From: Saxidomus purpurata
Lineage: Eukaryota > Mollusca > Bivalvia > Venerida > Veneridae
Direction: 5' to 3'
DNA length: 64,000 bases
Assembly (NCBI GenBank): GCA_022818135.1
Contig: JAFMSR010000009.1
Location: forward strand, 29,467,001-29,531,000
Within the stretch, counting starts at the first letter, position 1, and the number at the start of each line of letters is the position of its first letter. The notes under the pieces were generated by a model, which did no database searches, was not told the DNA's origin, and worked only from the letters and a program-made list of their open reading frames with translations. Position numbers and translations under genes: made by a program. This document shows, piece after piece, positions 35,849 through 46,802 of this stretch.

Positions 35849-37208
35849 ACAAGAGCACCGCAAAGCGCAGCAATATACGCCCGAAGTGTTGTATCAGAGA
35901 ATGGGAGCAAAATTTAGGCTGTTGAAGCCCAACGGACAGGAACAAGAATAAAAAATTGAAGTTATATAAAAAAATCTAAGTCCCCAACCAGAAAATCCTA
36001 ACCTGGTACAAAAATGTCAAAAAACACCAAAAAATTGGAGGTACCATTCATGTTGTACCACAGAAAAGTGGTCTCGGTTTTTCCGTACTGCCAATAATAA
36101 AAAAGTTACAAAATATGCTATTGATAGTAACATAAAAGGGAAGTAATTCAATAAAAAAATTAAGCAAACAAAATAGAATCTCCCAAATAAAAACAACAGC
36201 ACTGTAATCAAGAGCAAATGCAGAGCAATATCAACACAGTTATATGACGCTTGAACCCTAAGTGTGACCTTGACCTTGAAGTTAGCCATCCGGAACATGG
36301 CTTCTGCACATCGTCTCAATGTGGTAAACAATTGTGTCAGGTTTCTTCGAAATCCTTCACGGGGTTCAAGAGTTACAGAGCGGAAGGGAAACAAAATCAA
36401 CCCTAAGTGTGACCTTGACCTTGAATCCAGCCATCCGGAACATTGCTTCTGCACGTCGTCTCAGTCTGGTTAACATTTGTGTCAGGTTTCTTCGAAATCC
36501 TTCAAGGGGTTCAAGAGTTACAGAGCGGAAGGGAAATAAAATCATATGACCTTTGACCACTAAGTATGACCTTGACCTTGAATCCAGCCATCCGGAACAT
36601 TGCTTCTGCACGTCGTCTCAGTCTGATTAACATTTGTGTCAGGTTTGAAATCCTTCAAAGGGTTCAAGAGTTACAGAGCGGAAGGGAAATTGCTAACGGA
36701 CAGACGGACAGACAGACGGATGTCCGGAACATTGCTTCTGCACATCGTCTCAGTCTGGTTAACATTTGTGTCAGGTTTCTTCGAAATCCTTCAAGGGGTT
36801 CAAGAGTTACAGAGCGGAAGGGAAACAAAATCATATGACCTTTGACCGCTAAGTATGACCTTGACCTTGAATCCAGCCATCCGGAACATTGCTTCTGCAC
36901 GTCGTCTCAGTGTGGTAAACAATTGTGTCAGGTTTCTTCGAAATCCTTCAAGGGGTTCAAGAGTTACAGAGCGGAAGGGAAACAAATCATATGACCTTTG
37001 ACCGCTAAGTATGACCTTGACCTTGAATCCAGCCATCCGGAACATTGCTTCTGCACGTCGTCTCAGTCTGGTTAACATTTGTGTCAGGTTTCTTCGAAAT
37101 CCTTTAAGGGGTTCAACAGTTAGAGAGCGGAAGGGAAATTGCTAACGGACAGATGGACAGACAGACGGACGGTGCGATTTTAATATGTCACCCTTCGGGG
37201 GCATAAAA
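35849..37208 (+). repeat. Family J element (A-like monomers)
   Basis: Opens AACAAGAGCACCGCAAAGC then ATACGCCCGAAG. It has about six monomers of about 140-165 bp with TGACCTTGACCTTGAATCCA, ATCCGGAACATTGCTTCTGC and TTCAAGAGTTACAGAGCGGA. Internal (36,690-36,720) and terminal (37,143-37,175) (GGACAGAC)n tracts are present. Closes TCACCCTTCGGGGGCATAAA. Several ORFs of 70-145 codons here only reflect monomers without stops. Confidence 0.7.
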
Positions 37209-37747
37209 AATTAAAAAGAAAATAAAACAGTCATCTCCATAGTACAATATTAGAATTTAACATTGACTTTGACCCTAGTGAAAAAAAGTAAACTTGACTG
37301 TTTCAGCTGTGTTCTTGGGCAAATCCATTTGCTTCATACATTTTAAAAATAAAATAAAAAATTCGAAAAAAAAAATATTATAAAGAAGTGACCTTGACCT
37401 CGAAAAAAAAAATTTTTTGCTGAATAAAAACAAAAACAATTTTAAATGAAAAAAAAGTATTTTTAGTAACTGACCTTGACCTATAAAAATTTTTGTTTTG
37501 CTGAAAAAAAATAATTTAAAACTAAAAAAAAAAAATGAAAAAAAAAGTATTTTTAGTTACTGACCTTGACCTATAAAAAATTTGTTTTAAACAATTTTAT
37601 TGTCAAAACATAAAAAATTGAAGAAAAAAAATCTATTTTAACAATGACCTTCACCCCTAAAAATGTTTTTTTGCTGAAAACAATTTAACATTAAAAAAAA
37701 AAAAAAATGAAAAAAAAAATTTTTTTTGGCAAAAACAATTTTAAAAC
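37209..37747 (+). repeat. A/T-run-rich repeat, second copy of 33.4-33.96 kb
   Basis: Repeats the order seen at 33,420-33,960: AAAACAGTCATCTCCAT, AACATTGACTTTGACCCTAG, GTGTTCTTGGGCA, then poly-A stretches separated by GACCTTGACCT. Confidence 0.6.
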
Positions 37748-38108
37748 TAGAACTATCACTGAAGGTGATGAATACCCCCGGAACATCCCACTGACACAGT
37801 ATTTAAAATTCATGTTATATTTGATGCTTTGATTATTGGACCTGCACATTAAGGGCTTCTGTGAAGTATAATTAAATTTTGACCAGCGGGTTTCAAGATT
37901 AAAAGCGCACAAGATTTTACTATCTCAAGCCCCTGTGACCTTTAATCTAGTGACCCGAAACCTGGACCATGCACAACTGTACTTATCATTTGTGTGAAGT
38001 ATCATTAAATTCTGACCTGGGGTTTTGAAGATTTAGCATCCACAAGATTTTACCATCTCAAGCCCCTGTGACCTTGACCTTGACTTTGTGTTCGGGGGGT
38101 ATAATTAA
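37748..38108 (+). repeat. Family C element
   Basis: Opens ACTAGAACTATCACTGAAGGTGAT (stem ATCAC/GTGAT) then GAATACCCCCG, includes ATCTCAAGCCCCTGTGACC, and closes TGTGTTCGGGGGTATAATTA, inverted to the opening TACCCCC. It sits inside the poly-A-rich repeat, which resumes after it. Confidence 0.7.
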
Positions 38109-38515
38109 ATAAAAATTTGAAAAATTTAATCTATTTTTAGTAACAATGTGACCTTGACCCCACCCCTTGAAAAAAAGATAATTTATTTTTATTGCTTAAA
38201 ACAATATAAAAAATTTAAAAGAAAAAAATATTTAAATATCTCCCTCTCCATGTAAGCTACCTACACACCAAGTTTCATTGCAACTGGTCACTCCAAACTC
38301 ATGTAATTAAGCAGAAGCCATTTTTCTTTTTCTAGCAACAGTGACCTTGACCTTGATCCTAGTGACCCCAAATGCAATCAAAGTTTCCTCTCCCCACAAA
38401 CTACCTACAAACCAAATTTCATTGCAATTGGTCAGTCCTTACTTAAGTTATTGAGTGGAAACCATTCTACAATTGCGGGTCACTGTGACCTTGACCTTTG
38501 ACCTACTAATCTCAA
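38109..38515 (+). repeat. Continuation of the family G-type element
   Basis: Matches 33,960-34,270 (TTGCAACTGGTCACTCC, GAGTGGAAACCATTCTACAA), with TGACCTTGACCTTTGACCT at 38,486-38,504. It is interrupted at CTCAA by the family E element and resumes at 39,580. Confidence 0.6.
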
Positions 38516-39579
38516 CTAGAGCTATCACTAAATGTGATTAATACCCCCGAAAGACTGCTTTATAAACTGAGGAAGTTCGTAGTAACAGAATACCTTGCAA
38601 AAAAACACTAAAATAGAGATATTGTTCTTGGTAATAACTCTGTAATTAGTCAAGATAGAGTTATGGTTCTTGTACACTGCACTTCCTCTCATTGTGCTGG
38701 ACCATTGTATGAAGTTGTAATGAATTCAGACCAGTAGTTTTCAAGTTATGCTCTGCGACAAGGTAAAGTAAAAAAGGGCAATAACTCAGTTAATACTCAA
38801 GATAGAGTTATGGTTCCTGTGCACTGCACTTCCTCTCATTGTGCTAGACCATTGTATGAAGTTGTATTGAATTCCAACCAGTAGTTTTCAAGTAATGCTC
38901 CGGACAAGGAAAAGTAACAAAGGGCAATAACTCTGTAATTAGTCAAGAAAGAGTTATGGTTCCTGTGCACTGCACTTCCTCTCAATGTACTTGACCACTG
39001 TATGAAGTTGTACTGAATTCCAACTAGTAGTTTTCAAGTTATGCTCCGGACAAGGAAAAGTAACAAAGGGCAATAACTCTGTAAATACTCAAGATAGAGT
39101 TATGGTTCTTGTACAGTGCACTTCCTCTCATAGTTCTAGACCATTGTATGAAGTTGTACTGAATTCCAACTGGTACTTTTCAAGTAATGCTCCGGACAAG
39201 GAAAAGTAACAAAGGGCAATAACTCTAAAATGAGTCAAAAGGGAGTTATGGTTCCTGTGCACTGCACTTCCTCTATGTACTTGACCATTGTATGAAGTTG
39301 TATTGAATTCTAACCAGTAGATTTCAAGTTATGCTCTGGGCAAGGAAAAGTAACAAAGGGCAATAACTCTGTAATTAGTCAAGATGGAGTTATGGTTCTT
39401 TTGCACTGCACTTCCTCTCAATGTGCTTGACCATTGTATGAAGTAGTATTGAATTCCAACCAGTGGTTTTCAAGTTATGCTCAGGACAAGGAAAATGCAA
39501 CGGACCACCTGACCGACCACCCGACCAACCACAGGGTGACTCCTATATACCCCCCCAACTTCGTTTCGGGGGTATAAAA
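38516..39579 (+). repeat. Family E element nested in a family G-type element
   Basis: Opens CTAGAGCTATCACTAAATGTGAT, AATACCCCC. It has about six monomers as at 13.7 kb, a short GACC-rich tract (39,503-39,530), and closes TTTCGGGGGTATAAA. The host text joins across it (CTACTAATCTCAA | AACGTTAGGGG). Confidence 0.8.
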
Positions 39580-40042
39580 ACGTTAGGGGTCCTCTCCTGG
39601 TTATGACCAACCTTCACATCAAGTTTCAAAATGTTAGGCCCAAGTGTTCTTGAGTTATAGTTCGGAAACTGTTTTACAATTAAGGGTCACCATGACCTTG
39701 AACTTTGACCTACTAACCTCAAAATCAATAAGGGTCATCTGCTGGTCATGACAAACCTCCAAATCAAGTTTGAAGATGCTAGGTCCAAGCATTTTCAAGT
39801 TATCATCCGGAAACTGTTTTACTATTCCAGGTCACTGTGACCTTGACCTTTGACATACTGACCTAAAAAAACAATAGGGGCCCTCTGCTGGTCATGACTA
39901 ACCTTAACATCAAGTTTCAGGATCTTAGGCCCAAGCGTTCTTGAGTTATCATCCGGAAACCAGTTGGTAGACGGATGGACGGACAGACAGATGAACATAC
40001 CGACTAACATCTGCAAATCAATATACCCCTCTTCTTCGAAGG
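39580..40042 (+). repeat. Family G-type element, 3' part
   Basis: Contains CATCAAGTTTCAAAATGTTA, GAGTTATAGTTCGGAAACTG and TGACCTTGACCTTTGACA (39,838). It ends in GGATGGACGGACAGACAGAT and CTTCTTCGAAGGGG. Confidence 0.6.
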
Positions 40043-40822
40043 GGCCATTACTAAATTTTCATAGTCAAACAAGGGCCATAATTTGAATTAAATTCATACA
40101 AGAGTTACCTAACTTGACAGTGTGACATCCCTGAAGACTTTAATGAAGTTTCAAATCAATCCAATAAGCAGTTACTGAGATATATCAATGATAACTAGAA
40201 CTGTCACAAGAGTGAAGAATTATACCCCCACAATACAGCTTTGTCACAGAAGTATGGCAACCATAAGAAAGGAATGGCCACAAGGACATAGAGTTGAGTT
40301 ATTATAGTTGAGTTATCATCCGGAAACTGTTTTACATTACAGTTCAGAGTCACTGTGACCTTGACCTTTGACCTACTGACCCCAAAGTCAAACTTGACCT
40401 GTATTTCATAAAGTTGCACGTGTGTACCAAAAATTATTTAAATCGGTCAAGCCTTTCATGAGTTATCATCCGGAAACTGTTTTACAGTTCAGAGTCACTG
40501 TGACCTTGACCTTTGACCTACTGACCCCAAAGTTGAACTTGACCTGTATTTCATGAAGTTGCACGTGTGTACCAAAAATTATTCAAAAGGGTAAAGTCGT
40601 TCATGAGTTATCATCCGGAAACCATGAAAACCAACAGACCGACCGACAAACCAACAAACAAACCGACAAGCTCACTCCTATATACCCCCCCCCCAACTTC
40701 GTTTTGTTGGGGTATAACAAGTACCTTGCATGAAAAACTTTAACCAAAGCTGCAACCCTGATGCCAACACAAAAGTGACTAAAATAGCCCTCCTAATTTT
40801 TCGAATAGTCAAGCTAAAAATA
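40043..40822 (+). repeat. Family H fragment split by an E-like element
   Basis: 40,043-40,192 has the family H text (AACAAGGGCCATAATTTGAA, CAGTTACTGAGATAT) and it resumes at 40,719 (GTACCTTGCATGAAAAACTT), ending TTCGAATAGTCAAGCTAAAAAT. The inserted block is 40,193-40,718. Confidence 0.7.
40193..40718 (+). repeat. E/G-like element nested in family H, with two DR1-type motifs
   Basis: Opens ACTAGAACTGTCACAAGAGTG then TATACCCCCAC. It has two monomers of about 145 bp, each with TGACCTTGACCTTTGACCT (40,356-40,374 and 40,501-40,519), a GACCGACAAACC tract, and closes CGTTTTGTTGGGGTATAAC. Confidence 0.7.
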
Positions 40823-41145
40823 AGGCAAGGTAGATCTATGGCTCTTGGGAACAGCACTTCCTGTGAGTGTCCTCTCTCAATGAATGCAATTTGAAAGAAT
40901 TTCCTTCAGTACTTTTAGAGTTATGGTCCAGACAAGAAAATGTAACAAAGGGGGATAATTAAAAAAATAGGCAAGGTAAAGTTATGGTTCTTCGGATCTG
41001 CACTTCTACCATCACTGTATGAAGTTTCAAGTTTGGAGTTATGTTCCAGGCAAAAGTGGGGATGGACAGATAGACACCCATCATAATACAGAAGCCTTAC
41101 TAAAGTGGAAACATGTAGCCAGATTAATCGGGTCACCTTTGCCCA
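40823..41145 (+). repeat. Decayed family E-type monomers
   Basis: GTTATGGTTCTTCGGATCTG, TATGAAGTTTCAAGTTTGGA and TCCAGACAAGAAAATGTAAC resemble family E monomers. The right part approaches the 41.2 kb exon. Confidence 0.4.
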
Positions 41146-41184
41146 TTACATATCTGCAGAGGTTTGCAGAGTTTGTAACTTTAC

Positions 41185-41259
41185 AACAAAATCCTTGATA
41201 ACTTCATAAAATGGATCACCATCTCTGGAAATGTCTTTTTTCCCCTTCATTTCAGCTGT
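41185..41259 (-). CDS. Probable coding exon 2 of the minus-strand gene
   Basis: After a 206-bp intron, an acceptor TTTAAG| at 41,260 opens in phase 0 on a 25-codon stretch beginning TAEMKGKKDISRDGDPFYEV and ending IKDFV at a GTT|GTAAAG donor. Phase 0 at both ends matches the large exon before it and the exon at 33 kb after it. The donor is not strong. The frame stays open a further 12 codons (VKLQTLQTSADM) to a TAA at 41,146-41,148, so this could instead be an alternative terminal exon, or a GTAATG donor further on could be used; that donor would need another, unseen exon because its phase does not fit. The text reads like real protein and lies in a short non-repetitive island. Confidence 0.6.
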
Positions 41260-41465
41260 CTTAAATCAAAACATCAAAAATGTACAAAAATAATATTTCA
41301 TTCAGAGGTCAAGCTAAGAGCATCTAAAAGCAATGTGCAATCACCATAGCTATCAGATTCTCTTCAAGGTGTTGAAATGTAATACAGTCATGTACCTACA
41401 GAACAACCCTAACCACAATTAGAAAAATAATGTTATAAATAATGAACTTATTGAACAACACTTAC
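41260..41465 (-). other. 206-bp intron between exons 1 and 2
   Basis: GTAAGT donor at 41,465 and TTTAAG acceptor at 41,260 on the minus strand. AT-rich, no repeat. Confidence 0.5.
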
Positions 41466-44400
41466 CTCAGATCTAATACTAGAAGATAAACTTTCTGCCA
41501 TTGAGGTAGATGTTTCAGACTCTCCAATATCCAAGGGAGAACACTGACTTATATCTTCTAAATCAAAACTGACAGTATTCCTTCCCTTGTCTACAAAAAG
41601 TAAATTCCTGGATTGGTTGTCATCTGCATCTTCTTGCATGTTCCTGACTTTCCCCATTTCGTATTTAGAATCTGATTTAGACCTATTTACATTATGCCCG
41701 ACTTTGAGTTTTGGTCTCAAGTTTATTGATTTTTCACTATTACTGTCTCCATCCTCCAAGTTCAGACTCCTACTTTCTGATTCCTGAATCAATGACACTA
41801 GACTAGACTTTTTTGATATTAATGATCGTGGTCTCTTAGCACCAGGTTTTCTACGTTCTCTAACTGATGCTGTACTTACTGTTGCATTGGCAGTATCAGA
41901 TAAGGATTCTGATTCAAGATCAAGTCTTGACAATGTTCGAGATTTTAATTTTGGCCTTACACATTGTTGACGAGGTTTTAAATTTGGAGCACTTTGTTGT
42001 CTTGTTAACTGTTCATGACCATCAGCATTATCTTCATGTCTTTCTACCACACCTACTTCATTTGACAAATCTGCAGCAGTCAGATTTTCCTTTCCTTCAT
42101 CAGAACTTTGACAAGATGTACTACCTATGTGCTCACTCTGTTTAGGTAACAACCTTTCTGCTTGATTTATTTTTTCTTCAGATTTATCAACAAAACTTTC
42201 GCGGAGATTTTTGTCTGCATCACTGTATTCTGATACAGCATTAGTTACTGCTGATAAATTTTCCTTGCTATTACTTTCTACAATTACTTGCAAACGTAAT
42301 GGCACGGGTTCTTTATTTCTATTCAGTTCTGAAATTTCTATTTTATTCTGAATCTTTTCTTTTTCCTGTTTCTCTGAGCAATCATATTCACTGCTATCAG
42401 GTTTTAGATTTTCAACTTTTGCTTCATCAAAGTTAAGAGCCTCTGTTGACTTACTAAATTCTTTCATTTCTTTAAATTCCTGAAATGTTGGAATATTTGG
42501 TCTTGAGTTAGGTTGTATAAAGGAAGGGATTGGTGGCCTAGAATGTCTTATAGAACTTGGAAGAGTTCTGAAGTGTTTTTTCTTGTTTTTATGTGAAATT
42601 TGTGAAGGCACATCTTCATTTCCAGTTAAAGAATGTCTTCTAGAGTCTTTACGGGTTTGGGTAAAGTCATGTGACTGGCTTAAAATATCATCGTTGGTGC
42701 TGTTATCATTTTCAAAGTTAGTGTCGCTTGTCAAACTTTCTGTTTCACATTGACTGTCAGAGTCTACTACATATCCCTCTGAAAGGTCTAGATTTGACAC
42801 AGATTTCCGTATACCTGTTCTCCTTAACATAGTATGCTTTTGAAGTAAGCTTTCATGTTTATGCAAATGCTTTTTAAACAGATCAGAACTCATGAGAACA
42901 TCCACTCTTGATGAAACCTGAAGTTTTCTAAGAGAACGAGGACTTTTACTAAAGGGTAAAGGAGGTAATCCTGGTGTAAATGCACATCGTGGACTTGAAA
43001 TTTCACTGTATGATGATATGTCACTATTCTCAACTTCACTAAATTCAGAGATATCTGTAGTTAGACCTACGGTTTCTAAACCAAGACTAGAATTGCTTCT
43101 TCTCTTCCTATTTTCATAATTTTCACAGAATTGGCAGATGACAATCTCGCCATTCTCATTCCTAGTACAAGAGCATTCTTTTAACATAGAACTTTTCTTG
43201 TACCTACTTTTTGCCCTTGCCATTACCTTTTTACGATAAGATGGGGATCTTTCAACTTTTGTCTTTTGAGGTATTACTCTGGTCATGGCAACACCTTTGT
43301 TCTTATCATCCATTTCAGTTTCTTTATCTGAAGCATTACTACCTAAATTTTCATTAGAATTAATCTTGTCCTTACTTACTCTGAATGATGATTGTTGAAC
43401 ATTGTCATTTTGATCAGGACTTTTCACACAAAAAGATTTTCCTTCAAAGATTAGTTTATCCTCATCTGAGGTAGTTCTTTTTAAAGATGTAATAGTATTT
43501 TTATAATTTTCATTTAATTTATGTTTTTCTGAGTGTGCATTTTCAAAATCATCTCCATTTCCCATGACACTATCAGTCAATTCCTGAATCATTGCATGGT
43601 CAAATGTAAAGAACATATTCTCAGGCATTTTTTCAGTTAATTCTGCTGTTGCACTGTCAACTATATCATTTAATGTAGTAACAATGCTATAATCCTCTTG
43701 ACTGTTATCTACTTTATTACTTTCTAAAGCATTAATTTCCAAATGCTCATTGGAGGCTCCATGTATATTGCTTCCAGGTTTTCCTTTACTTTCAGAATTT
43801 GAATAGAATGTCTTACAATTCTCTAAAGAATTTCCACTTTGATGTCCTTTTATGTTAACCACTGCAGAGTCAATAACTGCCATTTCAATGTCAAAGGTTT
43901 CCTTGTCTAAGGTTACATTAGCGGAAAATCTGGATATACAATCTCTTTGACTAGAAGGTTCTGAATCAGCAAACACATTGGCACTTAGTACAGCTGCATA
44001 TTTATTATTATCTGAATTAATCATATCATCTACATTTTTATTTTCTGTCTTATTTGACATCATATTTACAGCCTCCTGAAACATAGTCCTGGTTTGATCA
44101 CCCTGTGATTTAGATCTCTTTTTATCTCTGCTTCTATGCTTTCCTAACTTTTTTGCAATCCTTCTTTGGGTCTCAGAGCTTCCGAGAAATTCAGCCACAT
44201 CCACTTTCTCATTTTCAACTGACTTTGACACTAAAGCACTGTCCCATTGTAATGTTCTTCCACAAACACTTTTAGAACTTTCCTTACTTACATTAGCACA
44301 TGGGTTTATGTTGAGCACTTCAGCATTACCTATATAAGGTACATCCAGCACTTTGTCAAAATCTGCATTCAAATTTGGCAACTGTTTTGATTGAGCTGAG

Positions 44401-45113
44401 CTAAGAGGGACTTTTGGCAGTCTCCTTCTAGACATGGAACTATGACGTCCATTTTCTTGCAGAGTTCTGGAATAAGGTGAAAGTGCACCAGTTTCTCTCT
44501 GTGAAGACTCATCTTGTTCCTGTACACTTTCACCTTGTATACCACTATCTTTGTGTAAAGCACTCCCTGTAACTGCAACAGGTACTTCTTGTCCTTTTGA
44601 ACTTCTAAGTCTTCTATGTTCCTTATTTTCATTCTGCAGCTGTTTACTTATTGACTGTAAATGTTCTATCCCAAATTTCTTGTATTCCTGACTGCCTGCA
44701 TTTGTTGGTTTTGGATTATCTGCACTTGTTGAATGATGATCTGAATTAGATACTTTTGAAATCCTTGATTTTTGAGCTGGTATTGGTGGTTTAGCTCCTC
44801 TATAGGCAGACACAACTGTATTATCTATATACGGAACATGCTGTCTACTATTTGTTTCCACAGATCTTTTAATGCATGAATATTTATTTTCAATGTCTGG
44901 TGTAGAAGATGTGCCATTACTATTTTTTTCATATGCATAACTGAACTGTGTAGTAGAACTAACAGAATTATTTCTATTTCGGTTACTATGGTAACTTTTA
45001 AAGGAGCTCACTGAGTTATAAGGCGTCTCGTTATAGCTATAGTCATCCCCGTCACTACTGGGCGAATACTTCTGTACTGGGAAATGTTTACTAGTTGCCA
45101 TGGTGTCTTCCAT
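41466..45113 (-). CDS. Large N-terminal coding exon of an unrecognised Ser-rich protein
   Basis: About 1,216 codons are open from ATG at 45,111-45,113 to a consensus splice donor, GAG|GTAAGT, at 41,466/41,465. Reading on into the intron adds five codons and a TAA at 41,448, so that stop is probably not used. The product is rich in Ser, Asn, Glu and Lys and looks disordered. Visible landmarks: Pro-containing stretches near residue 108 (KPPIPAQKSR) and residues 858-880 (RPPIPSF, RPNIPTF); a basic patch at about residues 318-335 (KKLGKHRSRDKKRSKSQ); and a Cys cluster CxC-x10-CxxC at about residues 647-663 that could bind metal. No catalytic domain is visible. The frame is open upstream of the ATG to a possible acceptor (TTTAAAG|G, exon edge 45,159), so translation could begin in an earlier exon. 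The length and the phase match with downstream exons make a real gene near certain. Large Ser-rich N-terminal exons occur in scaffold and RhoGEF-type proteins, but I cannot assign a family. Confidence 0.9.
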
Positions 45114-46049
45114 ACAGTTACTTGTTCCAGGCTTAAGGAAATCATTGCAGATTTGTTTCCTTTAAATGTAGATTGAATAATAAGTATTCTTTTTGATAAC
45201 AATTCATATCAACACAAATTTCTAATGAATATCATTCCATTTTTTGTTACTTTAATAAATCCAAGAATATTAATGTTCTCTAATTGTTTTCAACTGTTTA
45301 TTTATTCTTCTTGGATCTTAATAAGGTTAAAACTCCATTACAACATCTGAAAAAAAGAACACAAACTATCAACATTTTAGAAATATATACAGTTAAAATT
45401 TGCAGAGTAAACAACATGTTTTTTCTTAATAGCTTATTTCATTTCATTTGTACATTCAGTATTTAAAAATATTCTGTAAAGTTCAAAACAACAACGCTAC
45501 AAAAAAATATCAAACAAATCAAATCTTTTCTGCTTCATCACTTTTCCATTTACCTGGTCAGTCTCAAACAATTTTCCTATTCAAATAAAAATAATTAGAC
45601 CATATCTGATTTAGTGATACGTATATATATTCTTTCTCACTTTGATCATCAATAACGACATTTTCCAATAAGACATTTATAATCCAATATTCAATTTTAA
45701 GAGAAACTAACTTGTCTTAGTGAAATGCAAATTATTTAACACATTTTCATTAATTTTTAAGATATTAAATATATTAAACCATGCCTTTTTGGATCGATTG
45801 AATTTATTCAATCGTATCCAAAGTTAACAGAGTATTTCAGACCCTTACGGCCGAACTCTTAACACAATTTTTTGTCGAATACGACCGAAAAGTAGTTCTA
45901 TATTACTGTCCTCTGTTTTAAAAATTATATAGTAACAGATCTAAATAATATCAAAACATTACAGAATAGCATAATATTATATTGTTGTTTTTCTTATAAT
46001 TTGTAACTTAAATCAACTAGGTATCTGTTCTGTATAGAATTATCTTCCT
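45114..46049 (-). other. 5' leader/intron region upstream of the large exon
   Basis: No coding potential was seen beyond the 46 bp next to the start codon. A weak acceptor (TTTAAAG|) at 45,160 would place the border of the large exon at 45,159. The rest is AT-rich and free of the dispersed repeat families, which fits a first intron between a non-coding or short first exon near 46.1-46.5 kb and the large exon. Confidence 0.4.
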
Positions 46050-46520
46050 ACGCGGTTTTTATTGTCAGACCGGTGTGACATGAGAAATGTAAGACCCGTG
46101 AAATACGTATCGCTATACCGGATACACTAAATTCAGTGTTTCCGCGAGAGCGCGTTTTCTGCGGTTTTGACGCACTCATTTTGTCAATGACGTAACAGAA
46201 ATAGCAAAGAGCGTCTTCTATGACGCAATTAAAATGTGTATGATCAAATTACTACAAAAACAACATTTCAAAACCTCTCAAAACGCTTCGAAATGCAAGA
46301 TAAATTGTTGATAGAATATGCTTCCGGTATGGGATATGTCTAATTTTGAACCTATTGTGTCGTCGTTGTCGTCTGATTTCAGATCGACCCGCATTTCGTA
46401 CCATTGCGTTTTTGTGTGTGTTGATTCCTATGATACCGTCATCATAGATCGTAGACGCACAACAAGAGATGGTCGACGAACCTTAATAGGGGAAACAAAA
46501 ACGTCTTTCTGAGTGATTTT
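46050..46520 (-). promoter_or_regulatory. CpG-rich promoter-like region
   Basis: CpG dinucleotides cluster here (for example GCGAGAGCGCG, GACGCAC, CGTCGTTGTCGTC) in otherwise CpG-poor DNA. It contains a CRE/ATF-like TGACGTAA at 46,188-46,195 and, on the minus strand, a perfect ETS/GABP-type ACCGGAAG (46,321-46,328). It lies 0.9-1.4 kb upstream of the large exon and is free of repeats. I infer it is the promoter and first exon region of the minus-strand gene. A 64-codon plus-strand ORF (46,318-46,512) falls inside and may mean only that CpG-rich DNA has few stops. No TATA box was assigned. Confidence 0.5.
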
Positions 46521-46802
46521 AATGATCATTTTGTAGTCATTTCGATCAGACTGTCACTATTGAAAGGGGTTTAAGTGTGCCAAATAATATCCAAGTTTAA
46601 TGTCTATGGTTGAATGCACTTATGAAAAATTCTCTTTGTGGACAAATTTGACTTTTGAGATGCAGTGACATAATGGAAAGCATCCAAAGAGAAACACCTG
46701 TTGTCTTGCCAACCCTTTGATTACCCACCATTTTGTGATGTATCACATGCAGATTTACAGAAGTAAACTGAATAAAACTTATTTAACACATAGTCATGCC
46801 TT

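Noticed and set aside
36017..36454. 145-codon minus-strand ORF
   Set aside because: It reads through family J monomers; the same peptide recurs in neighbouring ORFs at the monomer period.
46318..46512. 64-codon plus-strand ORF in the CpG-rich patch
   Set aside because: Short and within promoter-like DNA, where CpG richness lowers stop frequency.
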